This document shows positions 34,397 through 46,265 of a DNA stretch of 64,000 nt, piece by piece. Source of the DNA: Acephala macrosclerotiorum (Eukaryota; Ascomycota; Leotiomycetes; Helotiales; Mollisiaceae); contig MU119382.1 in NCBI GenBank assembly GCA_014904845.1, positions 1 to 64,000 of the forward strand, written 5' to 3'. The translations under genes were made by a program, and so were the position numbers. The notes under the pieces are model-generated. The model searched no databases, was not told where the DNA came from, and saw nothing but the letters and a program-made list of their open reading frames with translations. Position 1 is the stretch's first letter; every line of letters starts with the position of its first letter.

Positions 34397-37300
34397 TCAC
34401 TGCCTGGGACGTTTAAATCCTCCTTTCCCACCACGGATAGCCATCCCTTTGCTCGGAGAGGCGGACGGTCCGTTTATGGAACCTGGGTGATGATCCAAAA
34501 ATCCATTCTCGATGGAGTGCAGGACAGAGTTCTGATGCATCGAGAACTCGGTGGGCCTGACAGTGGCTGAACGATCTCTAGAAGCCCTTCCGGATGAGAC
34601 AGAGTCGTCACGAGACTTTCTCTTCAGCTTCAAGAGTCGTTTCTGTTCATCAAGATGAGCTCTGACTCGGTCTGGATCGTTCACCCATTCTGGTTCAGTC
34701 GTGTGGCAGGTTATTCCATGACGACTGCATGTATGGCATGTCTGCGAGTTCGTTGTTCCGATGAATGTGTAAGAACAGTCACACTTCTTCTTGCGGAGCT
34801 TGCAAGTGTAACAACCTGGCAGCGTAAGTTAAATGTCTCTATGTATGAATAGGTATAGACTAACCATCGCGACGTCTCCCATCCGTTTTGAGATTACTAG
34901 AGGACGTTTGTGGAGGTTGTAGAGGGCTCCAGGGCATGATCTGTGATGTTTACTTAGTTATACAGTCGATGACTACTAGCATAAAACTTACCTCTGTTGT
35001 TTCACCTAGGCGACCGGGACCATCTCGTGGAGCGGACCGTGATGGACCAGGGATAGGCTCCGTCGTGCGCGCCGGCGGTGGAATCTGCCTGTCACTGGTC
35101 ATTTGGGCCACGGGTCGAGCAGTTTGGACATGATCTGTCATCTGTGCAACTTCTGCTCTAGGCTGTTGGTATTCATTTGCCAGGTTATTGACGAGCCGAC
35201 GACCACTGGAACTGAGTATGTCATCCAAGCGTTGATCTTGCTCAACTGTTTGCTCTCTGGTTCTTCCGTTCTCGGTAAGCTGTCGAGGCCGTGCAACGGG
35301 TACAGCATGAGCAGCCTCCCTTGCTGATACTTGAATATCCTTGACCAAAGCTTGTGATTGCGATTCCCCATAAATTAGTTCCTGAGGACCAAGTGGTTGT
35401 TCCTCGGCAAGCTGCATAGTAAGAGGGCCTGTTGGATTCGGAAATATCGCTCTCACAAAGGTTTTGACCTGCATCTCTGTGATATTCCACACTAGTTCGT
35501 AGCTAAGAAGTCTCCGCTTGACTCGCCGCTTGTGCTTCTTCTTCTCTTCTGGCCACATAAACCACGACAAGTCATCTGTTTCATAGGACCCTATGATGTT
35601 GGAGTGAGCATCAAGTTTTACTGACATCGCGAGACTCCAAACATATGGAATCTGGTGAACTTCCACTGCAACAAACGTTAGACGAGTTTCGCCAAGCAGA
35701 AGGTTGACGACACATACACCGTCTCCCATTGACTACCAGGTTATTTTCCTGATGAGCTGTGGTCCATAACGTGTAAGACTTTCCATCTTCCCATGGAGGG
35801 GGAGGAACTTCATCTGAAACGACAATAATATCCGCAATTTCAAGATCTGTCTCGTTGAATGGCCACGTATGATACCTTCGTCCGTCCTTTCCGATGTCAA
35901 CGAGGTTTTCTTCCAAAATTGTCGCCTGCTCGCCTGATTCAGCATACACCATCTCCAAATGATTTATGGAAGCTTACCTTTGGGATCGCCCATTCCACTA
36001 CCTTAACCATGTTGGTGTCGTAATCTCGTTCGAGTGGTACAGCGCCATCCTGAATGGCGTTGGGGAACATGCGCTGCCCTTCAGAACCAGGATCATAGCG
36101 AAGAGTGATGAGTGTTCCGTAGCTTTTGACCGTCTCCGATTTCCGGATGAACTTCTCTGTGAGCTTTAGTCGGTCGGACATAGCTCCTTTGACCACATCG
36201 AGTTTCCCGGACAGACTGTGTCGCAGCTTTACCGAATTGGCGATCGAACTTCTCGCCATACGCTTTCTCAGATAATCAGAGCTACCACCAAACTGTCCCA
36301 AGAAAACAATCGCCTGAAGGGTTTGTTAGCTGACGCAATCAGAAAATCAAAGAGGAAGCTTACCTTGATGGTAGGATACTTGGCTAAGACTTGTTCGATA
36401 ACGACGTCAAGTCTATCGAGAACAGGATCAAAACACTGCTCGAGTAATTTTCTGCTTAATTTTAGCCAGTGTCTAACGAAGCGGTTCGGATACTATGTAC
36501 CGGCTGATTCTCATGCAGTCTTTCTCGAAGCCCTTTCGAGGATTCGCACGAAGCCGCGGCGCAGGTATGTTCCAGGTTGATGAGCCAGGCCTTGGGGGCT
36601 GACCGCAATTCTTCTTCTCCTCCTTAAATTCACGACAAATTTGGTAAAAGAGCCGTTCAACATCGCCCCTGTAGTCGTTGGGGGATACCATTTGCCTGAG
36701 TCGTTTCTCAAACTCAGCCTCGACTGCTTCACCTGATACGTCAAGAGCTACGACATGGTCAGCAATGCGGCTTGTCATATCTAGGAGTTACGAACATTGA
36801 GTTGGGCCAAGCTGATCTACCTTAAGAGGGATTTTACTAATAAGCTTCAAGGGTGTTAAGCATCCCGTGCCACCGCCGATGTCAACAGGCAGAAATAAGT
36901 CACCCTCCTAGCTGGAAGATTAGTTTCAAATTCTAACACGACTTGACTCTGCAACTCACATTGAGCTCATCCAAGTTCGAGGTCTGCGGCCCAAGATCAA
37001 GTGAGAGAGAGGCCTCTTCAATAGTTGCGGTGAGCCACTCTTTGACCCCACAGAGCGTCTCAGACAAAGTATAGACATTTTGTATTCCAAAGGTCATTGC
37101 TTGGAGGTTGTGTATCTCAAGTGCTTTCTGAACTGATCTGGCACCGATTGCGGCAACTTTTCGGTGGACAAGCTCAGGCCATCCCGAGGGAAAGGCAAGA
37201 GCTAGCTCAAGCTTCGAGGTCTCCAAGGAAACTCGGATCGACATCTTCGCTGCACCGATTATTTCTTCGATGGCTGCGTCTAAAAAGTCCTCAAAGACCT

Positions 37301-37727
37301 CGTAAGGGCCCTTCTGCAATGTTTGAACCAATTCGTCGCGCATATTACGATGCCGTGCTGCAGTCTCGGGGGAGACTTTTATATTGTCGATGTCGTTAAG
37401 CAAGAGTTTGATGTGTTCGACAACGAACACTTTTTCGCGAGCAATTTCTGGTGATGGATCGTCCAAATACTGCTGTGCCTGAAACCCCATACAGAGGAGC
37501 TTCTTCGAAGCTCTGTCGTACACCAAGTCAGTTGGAAGACAAATATTTCCTATTGCATCACCCTTGCGAGCGCCTCGCCATGCCCTCATCTCAACTGGAC
37601 TCCCAATGGGGCGCCTCTGCAGCTCGCCCCCGCGATTGAAAGAGTCGACAGCTAATGCCCACTGCGCTGTCATGGCGCTTGTACCGAGATCGATCGCGGT
37701 GATTAAACATCGTTGTGCCTGTTGCAT
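34397..37727 (-). CDS. Hsp70-like ATPase, apparently continuous with a C-terminal Zn2Cys6 finger
   Basis: The ATG at 37727 opens the actin/Hsp70-type phosphate-1 motif AIDLGTSAMTAQWAL. LALAFPSGWPELVH, SLSLDLGPQTSN and the phosphate-2-like LPVDIGGGTGC (near 36870) follow, then VLAKYPTIK and IVFLGQFGGSSDYL, as in fungal Hsp70 relatives that lack the usual substrate domain. Downstream exons add DDLSWFMWPEEKKKHKRRVKRR and a Gln/Arg/Pro-rich linker. In phase across two clean introns they reach a zinc cluster with spacing C-x2-C-x6-C-x14-C-x2-C-x6-C (CYTCKLRKKKC ... CHTCSRHGITC, about 34700-34815). A basic tail ends at 34397. Two joints are unclear: near 36780-36830, and near 35700-35760, where the frame slips by one base. 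The 3' part could instead be a separate gene starting at 35729, or the gene may be damaged. Confidence 0.68.
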
Positions 37728-38297
37728 GATGGAAAAGGCCCACGAAATCGCGAGGTTCCAGAAAGAAAATCGTGATAGCGGGTTTTAAGAAAGTAGATGG
37801 TCTTCAACAACCATAATCAGGAGTAAAGGAAGGAACAGGGCTTTGAGGAAAGCCCGCGCGGGCTGATGAGCATGGCGGACCATCGCACTACGCTTGGTGC
37901 GAACCAGCTGAGGTTGGGAAAGCATTGATTGCCCCTCATCCCCCGCCCCGCTTTAGGCATCACTATGCTGTGTAACCTCAGTTGGTTGAAGCGGTCTTCT
38001 GTTTGGCTGACCTTTCAGGAACCCCTGCCTAAGGATTTCGCAGCTGTTTGTCAGGGTCAACTGCCCGCCCAACTTCCGTCTCTCGTCGAGGAGAGAAAAA
38101 GAGTACTTAGGGTGGTTCCTTCGGTCTCGCCAAAAAATATATCTTCTCGTCCTGGGTAGCCTTTGGTATATTAGTGACCAACTCTCGCACGAAGAGGGGG
38201 TGTGGCACATCCGTCATTGCTAGAATACAGCAGAGAGTCCGCCAGCGGAGTTCAGAGCATTCCTGCCTTCCAAACGGAATACGCCCAGGACTCAAAG
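37728..38297. promoter_or_regulatory. Shared divergent promoter region (Hsp70-like and PHD genes)
   Basis: 570 bases lie between two oppositely oriented start codons. No specific binding site identified. An open frame extends upstream of the PHD start to a GTG at 38202, but 38298 is the first ATG. Confidence 0.4.
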
Positions 38298-39937
38298 ATG
38301 CCATCCAAAAAATCCGAAAAACGCAAGAGGGAAGAATCCGAGAAGACGACAGATACGTATGCGCCTCTGATGTACCGTCGTATTTATCGATTGACGAGTA
38401 ATAGAGTAATTGAGATAAATCGAGCTGCTTCATCAGCCACACTCAATACAAACGATCGCCAAGCAAAGAAAGCCCGCAATGGCCCGCCGCCGAAGCCCAC
38501 ATCGATCCAGCGCTCTCAACCGCCTCGAAATCAACATACCAATAATTCGCGGGCATGTCCAATATGCGAGGCAATGCCAGGAAGACAAAGGATTACGGGT
38601 GGAGTCATGATACAGTGCGACATTGACGAGTGCGGTCTGTGGTACCACGACTCATGCATCTTTAAGGACAACACGAAGGAGCCAAGAAAGATGTTACTGT
38701 TTTCCGCAAATCAAGGGATGAATGTCGCTGCATTCATTTGTCCCAAGTGTCTCGATCAACCAGAAGGGTACACGAGAGATGTCATTACGCAAGCAATCAG
38801 ATCCATTCTTGGAAGAGTGACGAGCCTGCTGAGTGGAGAGGAAGCGACACCCTTCGAGAACTCCCAATCACCACTTCCCGATGAAAGTTCCCCGCAGCTT
38901 ATCAGCCAGCAACTACTTGATCGATCCTTAGAGAATGTACAGTGGCACGAAGGGAGCGCAACAATCCTGCAACGCCCCCGAAACGAGAAGTACCACGGTT
39001 TCGACATATCTGTCATCCGCGGCCTTGTTCGTACGCTCGATGAATGCATATTCAACTACAACAAGGAGGTTTGTGATGCGATCGAAGCATTCGGAGATCC
39101 TGGAGACGAGGCTTTGAAGGTTCCTTTGAAGACATGGCAACGCATCGATGCGAGGGCGGCCATACTCGCGGGACAGGAATGGCACCAAATCATCGATGGT
39201 TCAATCAATCCGACGAAGGGCCACACCCCGATTACTGCCGCATTACGAAAAATGTTACAAATAGATCGAGACTCGCCCCTTGAGATTTCAGCGAGCTTGG
39301 AGAATCTCAAATTTTCGCAGGTGCACCAGGCTTTTGTTTCATGGTTTGTGATTGACGTCCTTGGAAACAGGCTCGATATTTTTGAATTGCCAAACATGAA
39401 GCCAGTGAGGGCCATGATGACGGGGGTCCACCAATTTGGAGAAGAAAGTACATCGATGTCTAATCTAACACAGCTTCTTTGGCTGACATACATCTAGGGT
39501 GGCCAGAAAAGGGACGACATGTTTTGCGAGAAGTTCAATTGAGAACTTGGGAAAAGCCCGCGTTTGAACAAGAGATGCTGAAGAACACCCAATACATAAT
39601 CCGCAAAATGGAGACGTATTTGGAGCCCCTGACAAAAGAATTCAACAAGATCACGCCCTGGTCTCACCATAGAGCACAACTAATCGAGACAACTATCAGG
39701 CTGTGGTCTTATTTTGAAGTACCAGGAGGCATGTTTAAGGTGATTCAACCCGCAATTGGAAGTATTTTCAACCTAAGAGAACAGGAGGGATACGCCGAAG
39801 ACGGCGAAAAATACGTCCCAGACAAACCCTCGAAGAAAAAGGTCCTATGGGTCATACGTCGCGGATTTCAGTACGCAGAAAAGACCTCCGATGGTCCGAG
39901 GACAACAAGCGTGAAAGCAATTGTGCTCGTCCATTGA
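38298..39937 (+). CDS. PHD-finger-like nuclear protein
   Basis: Two exons, 38298-39447 and 39498-39937, are joined by a 50-nt GT/AG intron in phase, giving 529 residues. The N-terminus is strongly basic (MPSKKSEKRKREE), a likely nuclear signal. A Cys4-His-Cys3 finger lies at about residues 88-155: CPICEAM, QCDIDECGLWYHDSC and FICPKC, with the ligand order of a PHD finger, a module that commonly reads histone H3 tails. The remaining 370 residues contain acidic and helical stretches with no recognised domain; they end in a conserved-looking part (WPEKGRHVLREVQLRTWEKP, KVLWVIRRGF). It is divergent from the Hsp70-like gene and probably co-expressed with it. Function is inferred only from the finger. 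Confidence 0.78.
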
Positions 39938-41040
39938 ATTTCCATATGTAATACTTGTGTTCAATAGAAATCTATGAAATATTCTGTCTAAAGATCCGTC
40001 TTCATTTCTTCGTCGCGGAAAACCTTGTGAGAAATCCAGAGTTGTAGCTCACGTGACTTCGGAGTCCAACCTAGAAGCCCAGCCTTTCATGAGCTCTGAG
40101 AATCAAGGTAGTAGAAAGGTCGGATACACCATTCTATACGTTTAATTAAACCAATTGCATAAAGCCACAAGTTGACTATCATGTTGCGCGTTGCGGAATA
40201 GCGTCAGAGAATCAGCGGGTACTCGATTCAACTTTGATTAGACCGGACTCACCGTACGCACGGAAGATGCTCTCAAGGTTTATGCTGTCATATGAAAGCG
40301 TTTACGCGTTCAAGTTATTGGCTGATGATCACCCATGAACCGCAGGAAAATGAGCCAAAATGATTGAATGGTTCCAATACATCGTCCAAGCTGTCGCAAA
40401 GTCTCTACACACAATTCAGGGAAGAATAAGTGCAATAGAAACAAGCCGACAAGAGGGGATTGTTCAATTCTAATCTGCTTGACGAGTACGTCTAAAGCAC
40501 GTCCAGCAACTTTTTTTTTCAAGCAGCCTGAAGCATCCCAAGAGCATTCCGAAAGACAAGGGCCCCCACAAGTGCTCAGAATCTCCTCGGGTGACCTCAA
40601 CCCTTGTTCTCAACCCTTACAAGAGCGTACGGAGGCTTATTTACGCCCTTTCAAGCAGTTTCAAAACCCTTGTGATGTGCTATAAAAGCTCAAAGTAGAT
40701 GTTTTCAAGCTCTATGGTCGGTTTCTCAAAAATTCTAGAGTGAATGTCTAGAGAACTACTTTCGTAGGGCTAGCGTAACATTGTTCAACGTCAGCTTTTT
40801 TTGAATTTGGTCAGAAAAAGGGGTTCAATCGAAACTTCAGGCGTTTATCTACTTTGAATAGAAGATATCAATCTGAAAAGGGTAGTTTCTAATTGAAATT
40901 CTGGTTTCAAGTTTATTATTATTTGTCACGAGCCTGAACGTGAGGTCGCCCGCTCATTGTTGACGAGCTTTGTAAGGGCATTGCTTTTACTATAATTGAC
41001 ACGAGATGGAACCCGGACAAGATACCAACTGATATATTTC
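39938..41040. other. Intergenic, missing 5' part of the NACHT-ankyrin gene
   Basis: No gene recognised. If the downstream ankyrin relic once had a NACHT ATPase domain it would have lain here, but no Walker A or B motif is readable on the plus strand. Confidence 0.4.
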
Positions 41041-44000
41041 GACTTCTTACGGAATGCAGCAATCTCGTTGTTGTCGACGAAGGAACCCGAGTGAACCAGT
41101 TTGCTCATTACACCGTCCAGCAATATATATTTGAAGTTCATGCTTCGAAGGAGAAGTTCTTCCATTTTTATTTGCAAGAAGCACAGGAGGTTCTCGGCGA
41201 GATGTGCGTTGCATCCTTGAATTTCTCAGATTTCGAGACTCAGGTCATTGTTTATGTAGACGATAATGTGGCTGCGGGAATGGCAGCCATCGAGCGAGTT
41301 GTAGCTACAACTGACATATCGAGGCCAAAGACTGGCACCATTGATGCTATGTCACTTTCCAGTCGCATGGTTCACAGCAAACTGAAGCCATCCAATATTG
41401 ATTACAGTCGATATATACCGAAAAAGACAACGCCGGTGGAACATCTTGTCGACGACTGTCGCCTGCTTGGATATGTCTGAGAGAACTGGCTCTGGCACAC
41501 GGCCTCTTTTCCATCTAGCGATCAGCCAAAAACTAGGAGAGACGTGCTGTTTCGTAATCTTGTCTTGCGAAAGCAACTCCCGTTCTCGTTCCGATTGTGG
41601 CGAACCCATACGAACACGAAGATGAAGTACCTTTATCTGGAACCCGTTGGCTGGGTTCTTGCAATGGATCATTGCGCTTTGATCTAAACACTGTTGAAGA
41701 TAGATCCAACGTTCGATCCTAGCACATATTTCGAAGATGCAGGTCGATGGTTCTTTAAGGACAGTATCAATACCTTCATTTCAGCTGACATGCTTGAACG
41801 TTTGGAATTCTGCGCCGAAGATACTTGAGACTCAAAGTCTATTCCTACGCAGGGCTGGTTATATTCGAATGTTAAATGCCTGCCGGCGCGGCAACCTAGG
41901 AATTCTGCATATTTGCATCCCACCTTCTGAAAGAATCAACTCTCAGTTCAGTGAAAGCTGGTTATCCATAGTTTCAGATAGAAGGCCATCTAATGCTCGA
42001 AGCAGCCGGAAATAACCAGTTGGACATTGTTCAAAGCCTCTTGTCAGTTCACCGAACATTCTGGAGGGCTACAAATCATTCACAATAATGCACGATGGGC
42101 GTGTGTACAATGCTCTTGAACTTGCTGTCCTGGCAGGTCACATTGGGGTTGTTCGCATGCTTCGCAGACTCGGGTGGCGGCCGCACGCTCTTCTGAGCTC
42201 TGATGCTGCGGATGGGATCACTCGACTAGACCAAGCAGCGAAGCAAGGAAATGCTCAATTAGTCGCAGCACTTCTTGAAGTGCTAAAACTTGAATGGCTC
42301 GATCTCGGCTACGACCGGATGGAAACAGCGAAAGTGGATGCTTTTGTGAGTGCTGCATCGAATGGTCATTTAAGCATTGCTAAGATACTGCCCAAACACG
42401 GCGCGGACCCGTTTTCAGCATCTAGCACTTTTGAGGACTTGGTTTTTCAACCACCGAATTCCACCGAATTCCAAATGAGCCCAACGCCTCTATATGCGGC
42501 ATCCGCTAACGGACAAACCACTATGGTTGAGTTTCTATTGGCCAATGGAGCAGATCCGGATGGGCGGAGTCCAACCGGAGTGCCTTCTACCAAGCAACAA
42601 GTCGCAAATGGTGAACAGTCTAAGTTTACTCGACGCCGTATATTCTATTCAGACAAGCGCGCGTACGAAATTAGGGATATCATAGCGAAAATTAATGTTG
42701 CTCACTGGCAGAGACCACTCACAGGAGCTGCAGTAAACGGGCAATTGGAAGTTGTAAAGACTCTCCTTCGAACCAAAGTTGACATCAGCGCGAAAGATCC
42801 AAATGGAGACACAGCTCTGTTCTTAGCCGCTTCTTTGGGATACTCCGAGGTGGTGCGCGCTTTACTTGAAGCTGGTGCCACTCCAAAAGAAGTTATTGAG
42901 AACGGTAGAGCTGGATGGCAACTCTTCCTTTGTGCGGCTGATCTTAAAAGGGTAGCCGGTGTCAAGTGTCTTCTCGAACTTGGCGTCCATCCTGTTCGCA
43001 TGACTGAGGATAGACAATCTCCTCTTCATTTGGCCGCGACAACCGGGTCGCCAATAGCTGTTAAACTTCTACTTGAAGCTGGAGCTACAACGGAATGCAG
43101 AGATTCCAAAAGAAATACTCCTTTGGTCGCCGCTTGTCTAAGTGGGAATGTGGAGGCCGCTTTGGTTCTAATCGACGCAGGAGCTAACATTAATGCCGAG
43201 AATACTCGACGCCAATCTTTACTTGCACAATCATGCCGCAGAGCAAGCCCTGAGATCGTGGAGTTGTTGATCGCCAGTGGGGCAGTCATAAATTCCGCTG
43301 ATGCTCGAGGCTGCACCCCCTTGTTCGCTTCTTGCGAAAGAGGGGATCAACGCATCGTAGATCTGTTGCTTGAAAATAGCGCTGAAGTTGACTGTCGATT
43401 GTCAGATACAGAGACTTACGGAACATTAGACAGGATTGAATTAGAGTTATAGCATGAGGGCACAACACCGCTTATGGTTGCAGCTGCAAGGGGATCATCG
43501 TATATTGTCTCGAGGCTGATCCAAGCCGGAGCTGACATAGAAGCCACCGAAATCAAGCATCGTACTGCACTGATGAATGCCGCGTTGAAAGGCCGCGCTT
43601 CAACAGTAGTATTACTGATTAAGAACGGGGCCTCCATCACACGACACGACATAGATGGTAAAAGAATTCTCTCGATGGCCGTTGCTGCCAAGTCGTTCGA
43701 GTTGGTAAATGACCTCCTGCTCTTGCATGATCTAGCATTGGAGGAAAATCCACCAAGATTGCTATTCACCAGTCGGGATAGCGGACATGCAATCCAGGAT
43801 GCCCTCGCCAAATTCGAGATAGGGGAATTTAGACGGGGGTTGTCAGCGGTATACCAACACTGGATACATGCCAGGCATTTCCAAACGAGACACCAACAAC
43901 GTTATGGCATCGAGGAAATGAATGCTCTTGAAGAGAAGTGGCAAAATGGAGTACAAGTTCGAAACGAAGACCAGGAACCGTATGACATCGTAATTGTTGA

Positions 44001-44061
44001 CGCACTTGGAAATGGCAGAGCTTTGAACGATCATGAAATCAATGAACTGGGGAAAGGTTAG
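41041..44061 (+). pseudogene. NACHT-ankyrin (NLR-like) gene relic, 5'-truncated and with several stops
   Basis: The 5' part reads LLTECSNLVVVDEGTRV, NQFAHYTVQQYIFE and LGEMCVASLNFSDFETQV, the segment that follows the NACHT and winged-helix parts in fungal NLR-like proteins. The frame continues LLGYV-stop-ENWLWHT (TGA 41478-41480) and then LFRNLVLRKQLPFSF, with a TAA at 41685-41687 and a TGA near 41827. From 42088 about ten ankyrin repeats follow (for example TPLYAASANGQTTMVEFLL, SPLHLAATTGSPIAVKLLL, TPLMVAAARGSSYIVSRLI) with a TAG at 43450-43452 between repeats. The ankyrin frame is otherwise open to 44061. The NACHT ATPase is absent. Intact relatives are cytosolic sensors in non-self recognition. 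The stops mostly fit single transitions from Arg or Gln codons. Confidence 0.8.
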
Positions 44062-44279
44062 GAAAGGGGACGCTGATTTGTTTGAATAACTAGACCCTTG
44101 CGCGAGGGCTCCTGGAAGAAGACTTGGTAAAGGCAAACTGTAAAATAAAGTCAGCACATCGATCTAGAGACGTTCATGCTTTGGAGCCTTCATGCTATTA
44201 CCTCTCTGCCTTCAGATCGCCGAAATCCAAATCCAAACTCACTTTGATGAGACCCCGCCAAATTATCCACCCTCCTCTC

Positions 44280-45708
44280 TTACTCCAATGGTTTCCTCCC
44301 ATGACAAAAATAAACAACTCCATAAGCATGCACCCCTTTGCTCTTCAAATCATCCCTGACGTTCGCTAAAAACACCTCCAGTCTCTCCCGAGTCCATCCC
44401 AAAACCCTTGTGAAAGCCGCTGTGCTCATGCTTGCAACACCCTCAGACAGGTTTTGCAACGAAATGGCGCCTAGGAGTTTGTTCTTCTCGCCGCGAGCCC
44501 AAGGGTTGACCGGAACCAGAACACGGAATTCAGTAACGTCAATGAAGCCTGCTTCGCGTAAGTATTGGGCCCAATTTTGGCTATCGAGAAGGTTGCGGCC
44601 GATGCGGGACATGGCTTCTATGAGGAGGCTGTTCCATCTGTTGAGACTTCAGTCTTGATGGTCTCATCCTACATGAAACGGAGACTTACTCCTGCAGTGC
44701 CGTCCCCTCAAACGTCCCATCATCGCACTTCATAGGGAAGGTCGGATCTTGCAGCTCAAAATAGCCTCCCGGGGCAAGGCCATCGAAAATCTTCTGCGCC
44801 ATGACTTTGTTACTCTTGAAGCATGTCACGATCGCTCGAGCATGAATGTAGTCGAATTTCTCTCTGAAATTCCACTCTTCTTCTGCATCGTCGACTTGGA
44901 ATTGGCAATTTGGTGGAACGCTAGTTGAAGTATCAGGAGAGCGATGAAAGTAAGAGGACTGACTTACTCGCCCGGCTGGATTAGCGAAAGGTCTGTGCCG
45001 ATCACAACTGTTTCTGGGTATTCTTGAGCTAGGTTTTGTTAGCGAGTGGATTTTTCAATATTGGGATGGACATGTACCAAACTCGATGGCCCAGATTCCG
45101 GTTCCTGTTGCGAGATCCAGTATTCGTTGAGGGTATGAGATGGGTGCCAAGTGAAGCTTTCCGTCTAACATTATTCTGAAGGAATGATGTTGGAGATCTG
45201 AACAATTCATTAGCCATTTATACTTCCAATTCGAGAAAACATGTACAAACCAAGTCTATCTTGCTCTCGTTTATCATTGGGCAGCATGTACTCTGAACGA
45301 ATCAGCATTCCGAGTCACGTGAAAGAATATTAATTCGTACTTCCAGATTTGAATGCATGATATGTTCGTCCATTATCTTCCATGTGGTCATAAATCCTTG
45401 ACCTCAAAGACATGGTAGAGTCCCTATTCCGAAAGTAAGTCGATCTGGCTTTGCCAAGCGTGTTGACCATCCCACAACTCACAAGATAGAGACTCCCAAC
45501 GCTGAATCATCATCGTGACTGCTTGGCTTCACGAGGTCAGCTTCAAGCCTGATTTACCATTCAAATACAAGATATTTACGTCCAAAGAATTAGTCCCAAC
45601 TTCCAACTCCGTAGGAAAATCGAGTTTGTGCGCCTCCGGTTCAGTTTCCGGCGCAGCAGGGTCTGGGATTATTGACTCAACTTCTGCGCCTTGATGTTGG
45701 GATGACAT
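44280..45708 (-). CDS. LaeA/UMTA-like SAM-dependent methyltransferase (second copy of the type)
   Basis: The ATG at 45708 gives MSSQHQGAEVESIIPDPAAP. After short introns the order is LQHHSFRIMLDGKLHLAPI, ILDLATGTGIWAIEF (SAM motif I), ETVVIGTDLSLIQPG, VPPNCQFQVDDAEEEWNF, FDYIHARAIVTCF, GLAPGGYFELQDPTFP, LLIEAMSRIGRNLL and the final exon ending VVYFCHGRKPLE at 44280. The architecture matches the methyltransferase at 28829-30355, but identity is modest, so they are old paralogs or separate acquisitions. Key SAM residues are intact. Role: LaeA-type regulation or small-molecule methylation. The neighbours are a NACHT-ankyrin relic and non-coding sequence, so no pathway is indicated. Confidence 0.82.
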
Positions 45709-46265
45709 CCTGTCGTGTCACGTCGTGCTGGTAGAGCGAGATCTTAAGACGCGTAGGTATAAGTAGGCCATTATATAGGAAAAGGTTTGTCAGGTTTCAG
45801 GCGGTTCGGCTCGGCTCGTGCGGGAGACGTTGAAAATTGACCCCGCAGTCCGGAGGAATTGTAGAATTGTCAGCGAATGTGAGTCTTACTTTCATGATTG
45901 TACTTTGAAAACTCATGTGAATTTGAATTAAAAGAGAAATTAATAAGAAGATTTTCCCGGTAAGGTTCTTTATGCAAATGACTGAAAACAAATTATCCCA
46001 ACACGTGATTCTAAAACTTCTCGCCCCCAGGTGCAGTTGAAGTATTTGCCTTTCGCTATGAAATAAATCTTGTTGCATCTTAATATCCGCATATCTGGTC
46101 CTCGCTTCTCTGGAAAATAAAAACAGAATACGCTCCCGCAAAGCCTATTTATTGTTTCTCTCTCGTCCTTTATACCCTCATAGTTAATGCTCAATCTTTA
46201 TGGTCACTGCTCCATTTTGCCATGTATTTTCGCTTCAAAGCTTTTATATATTGCCTCTTGTCGAT
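45709..46265. other. Intergenic, promoter of methyltransferase
   Basis: No supported gene. The 45900-46200 part is AT-rich with short minus-strand frames lacking motifs. Confidence 0.4.

Noticed and set aside
43843..44157. 104-codon minus-strand frame
   Set aside because: Antisense of the ankyrin relic's 3' end.
45029..45217. Minus-strand 62-codon frame with Arg/Asn repeats
   Set aside because: Alternative-frame shadow of the methyltransferase exon that encodes the SAM motif.
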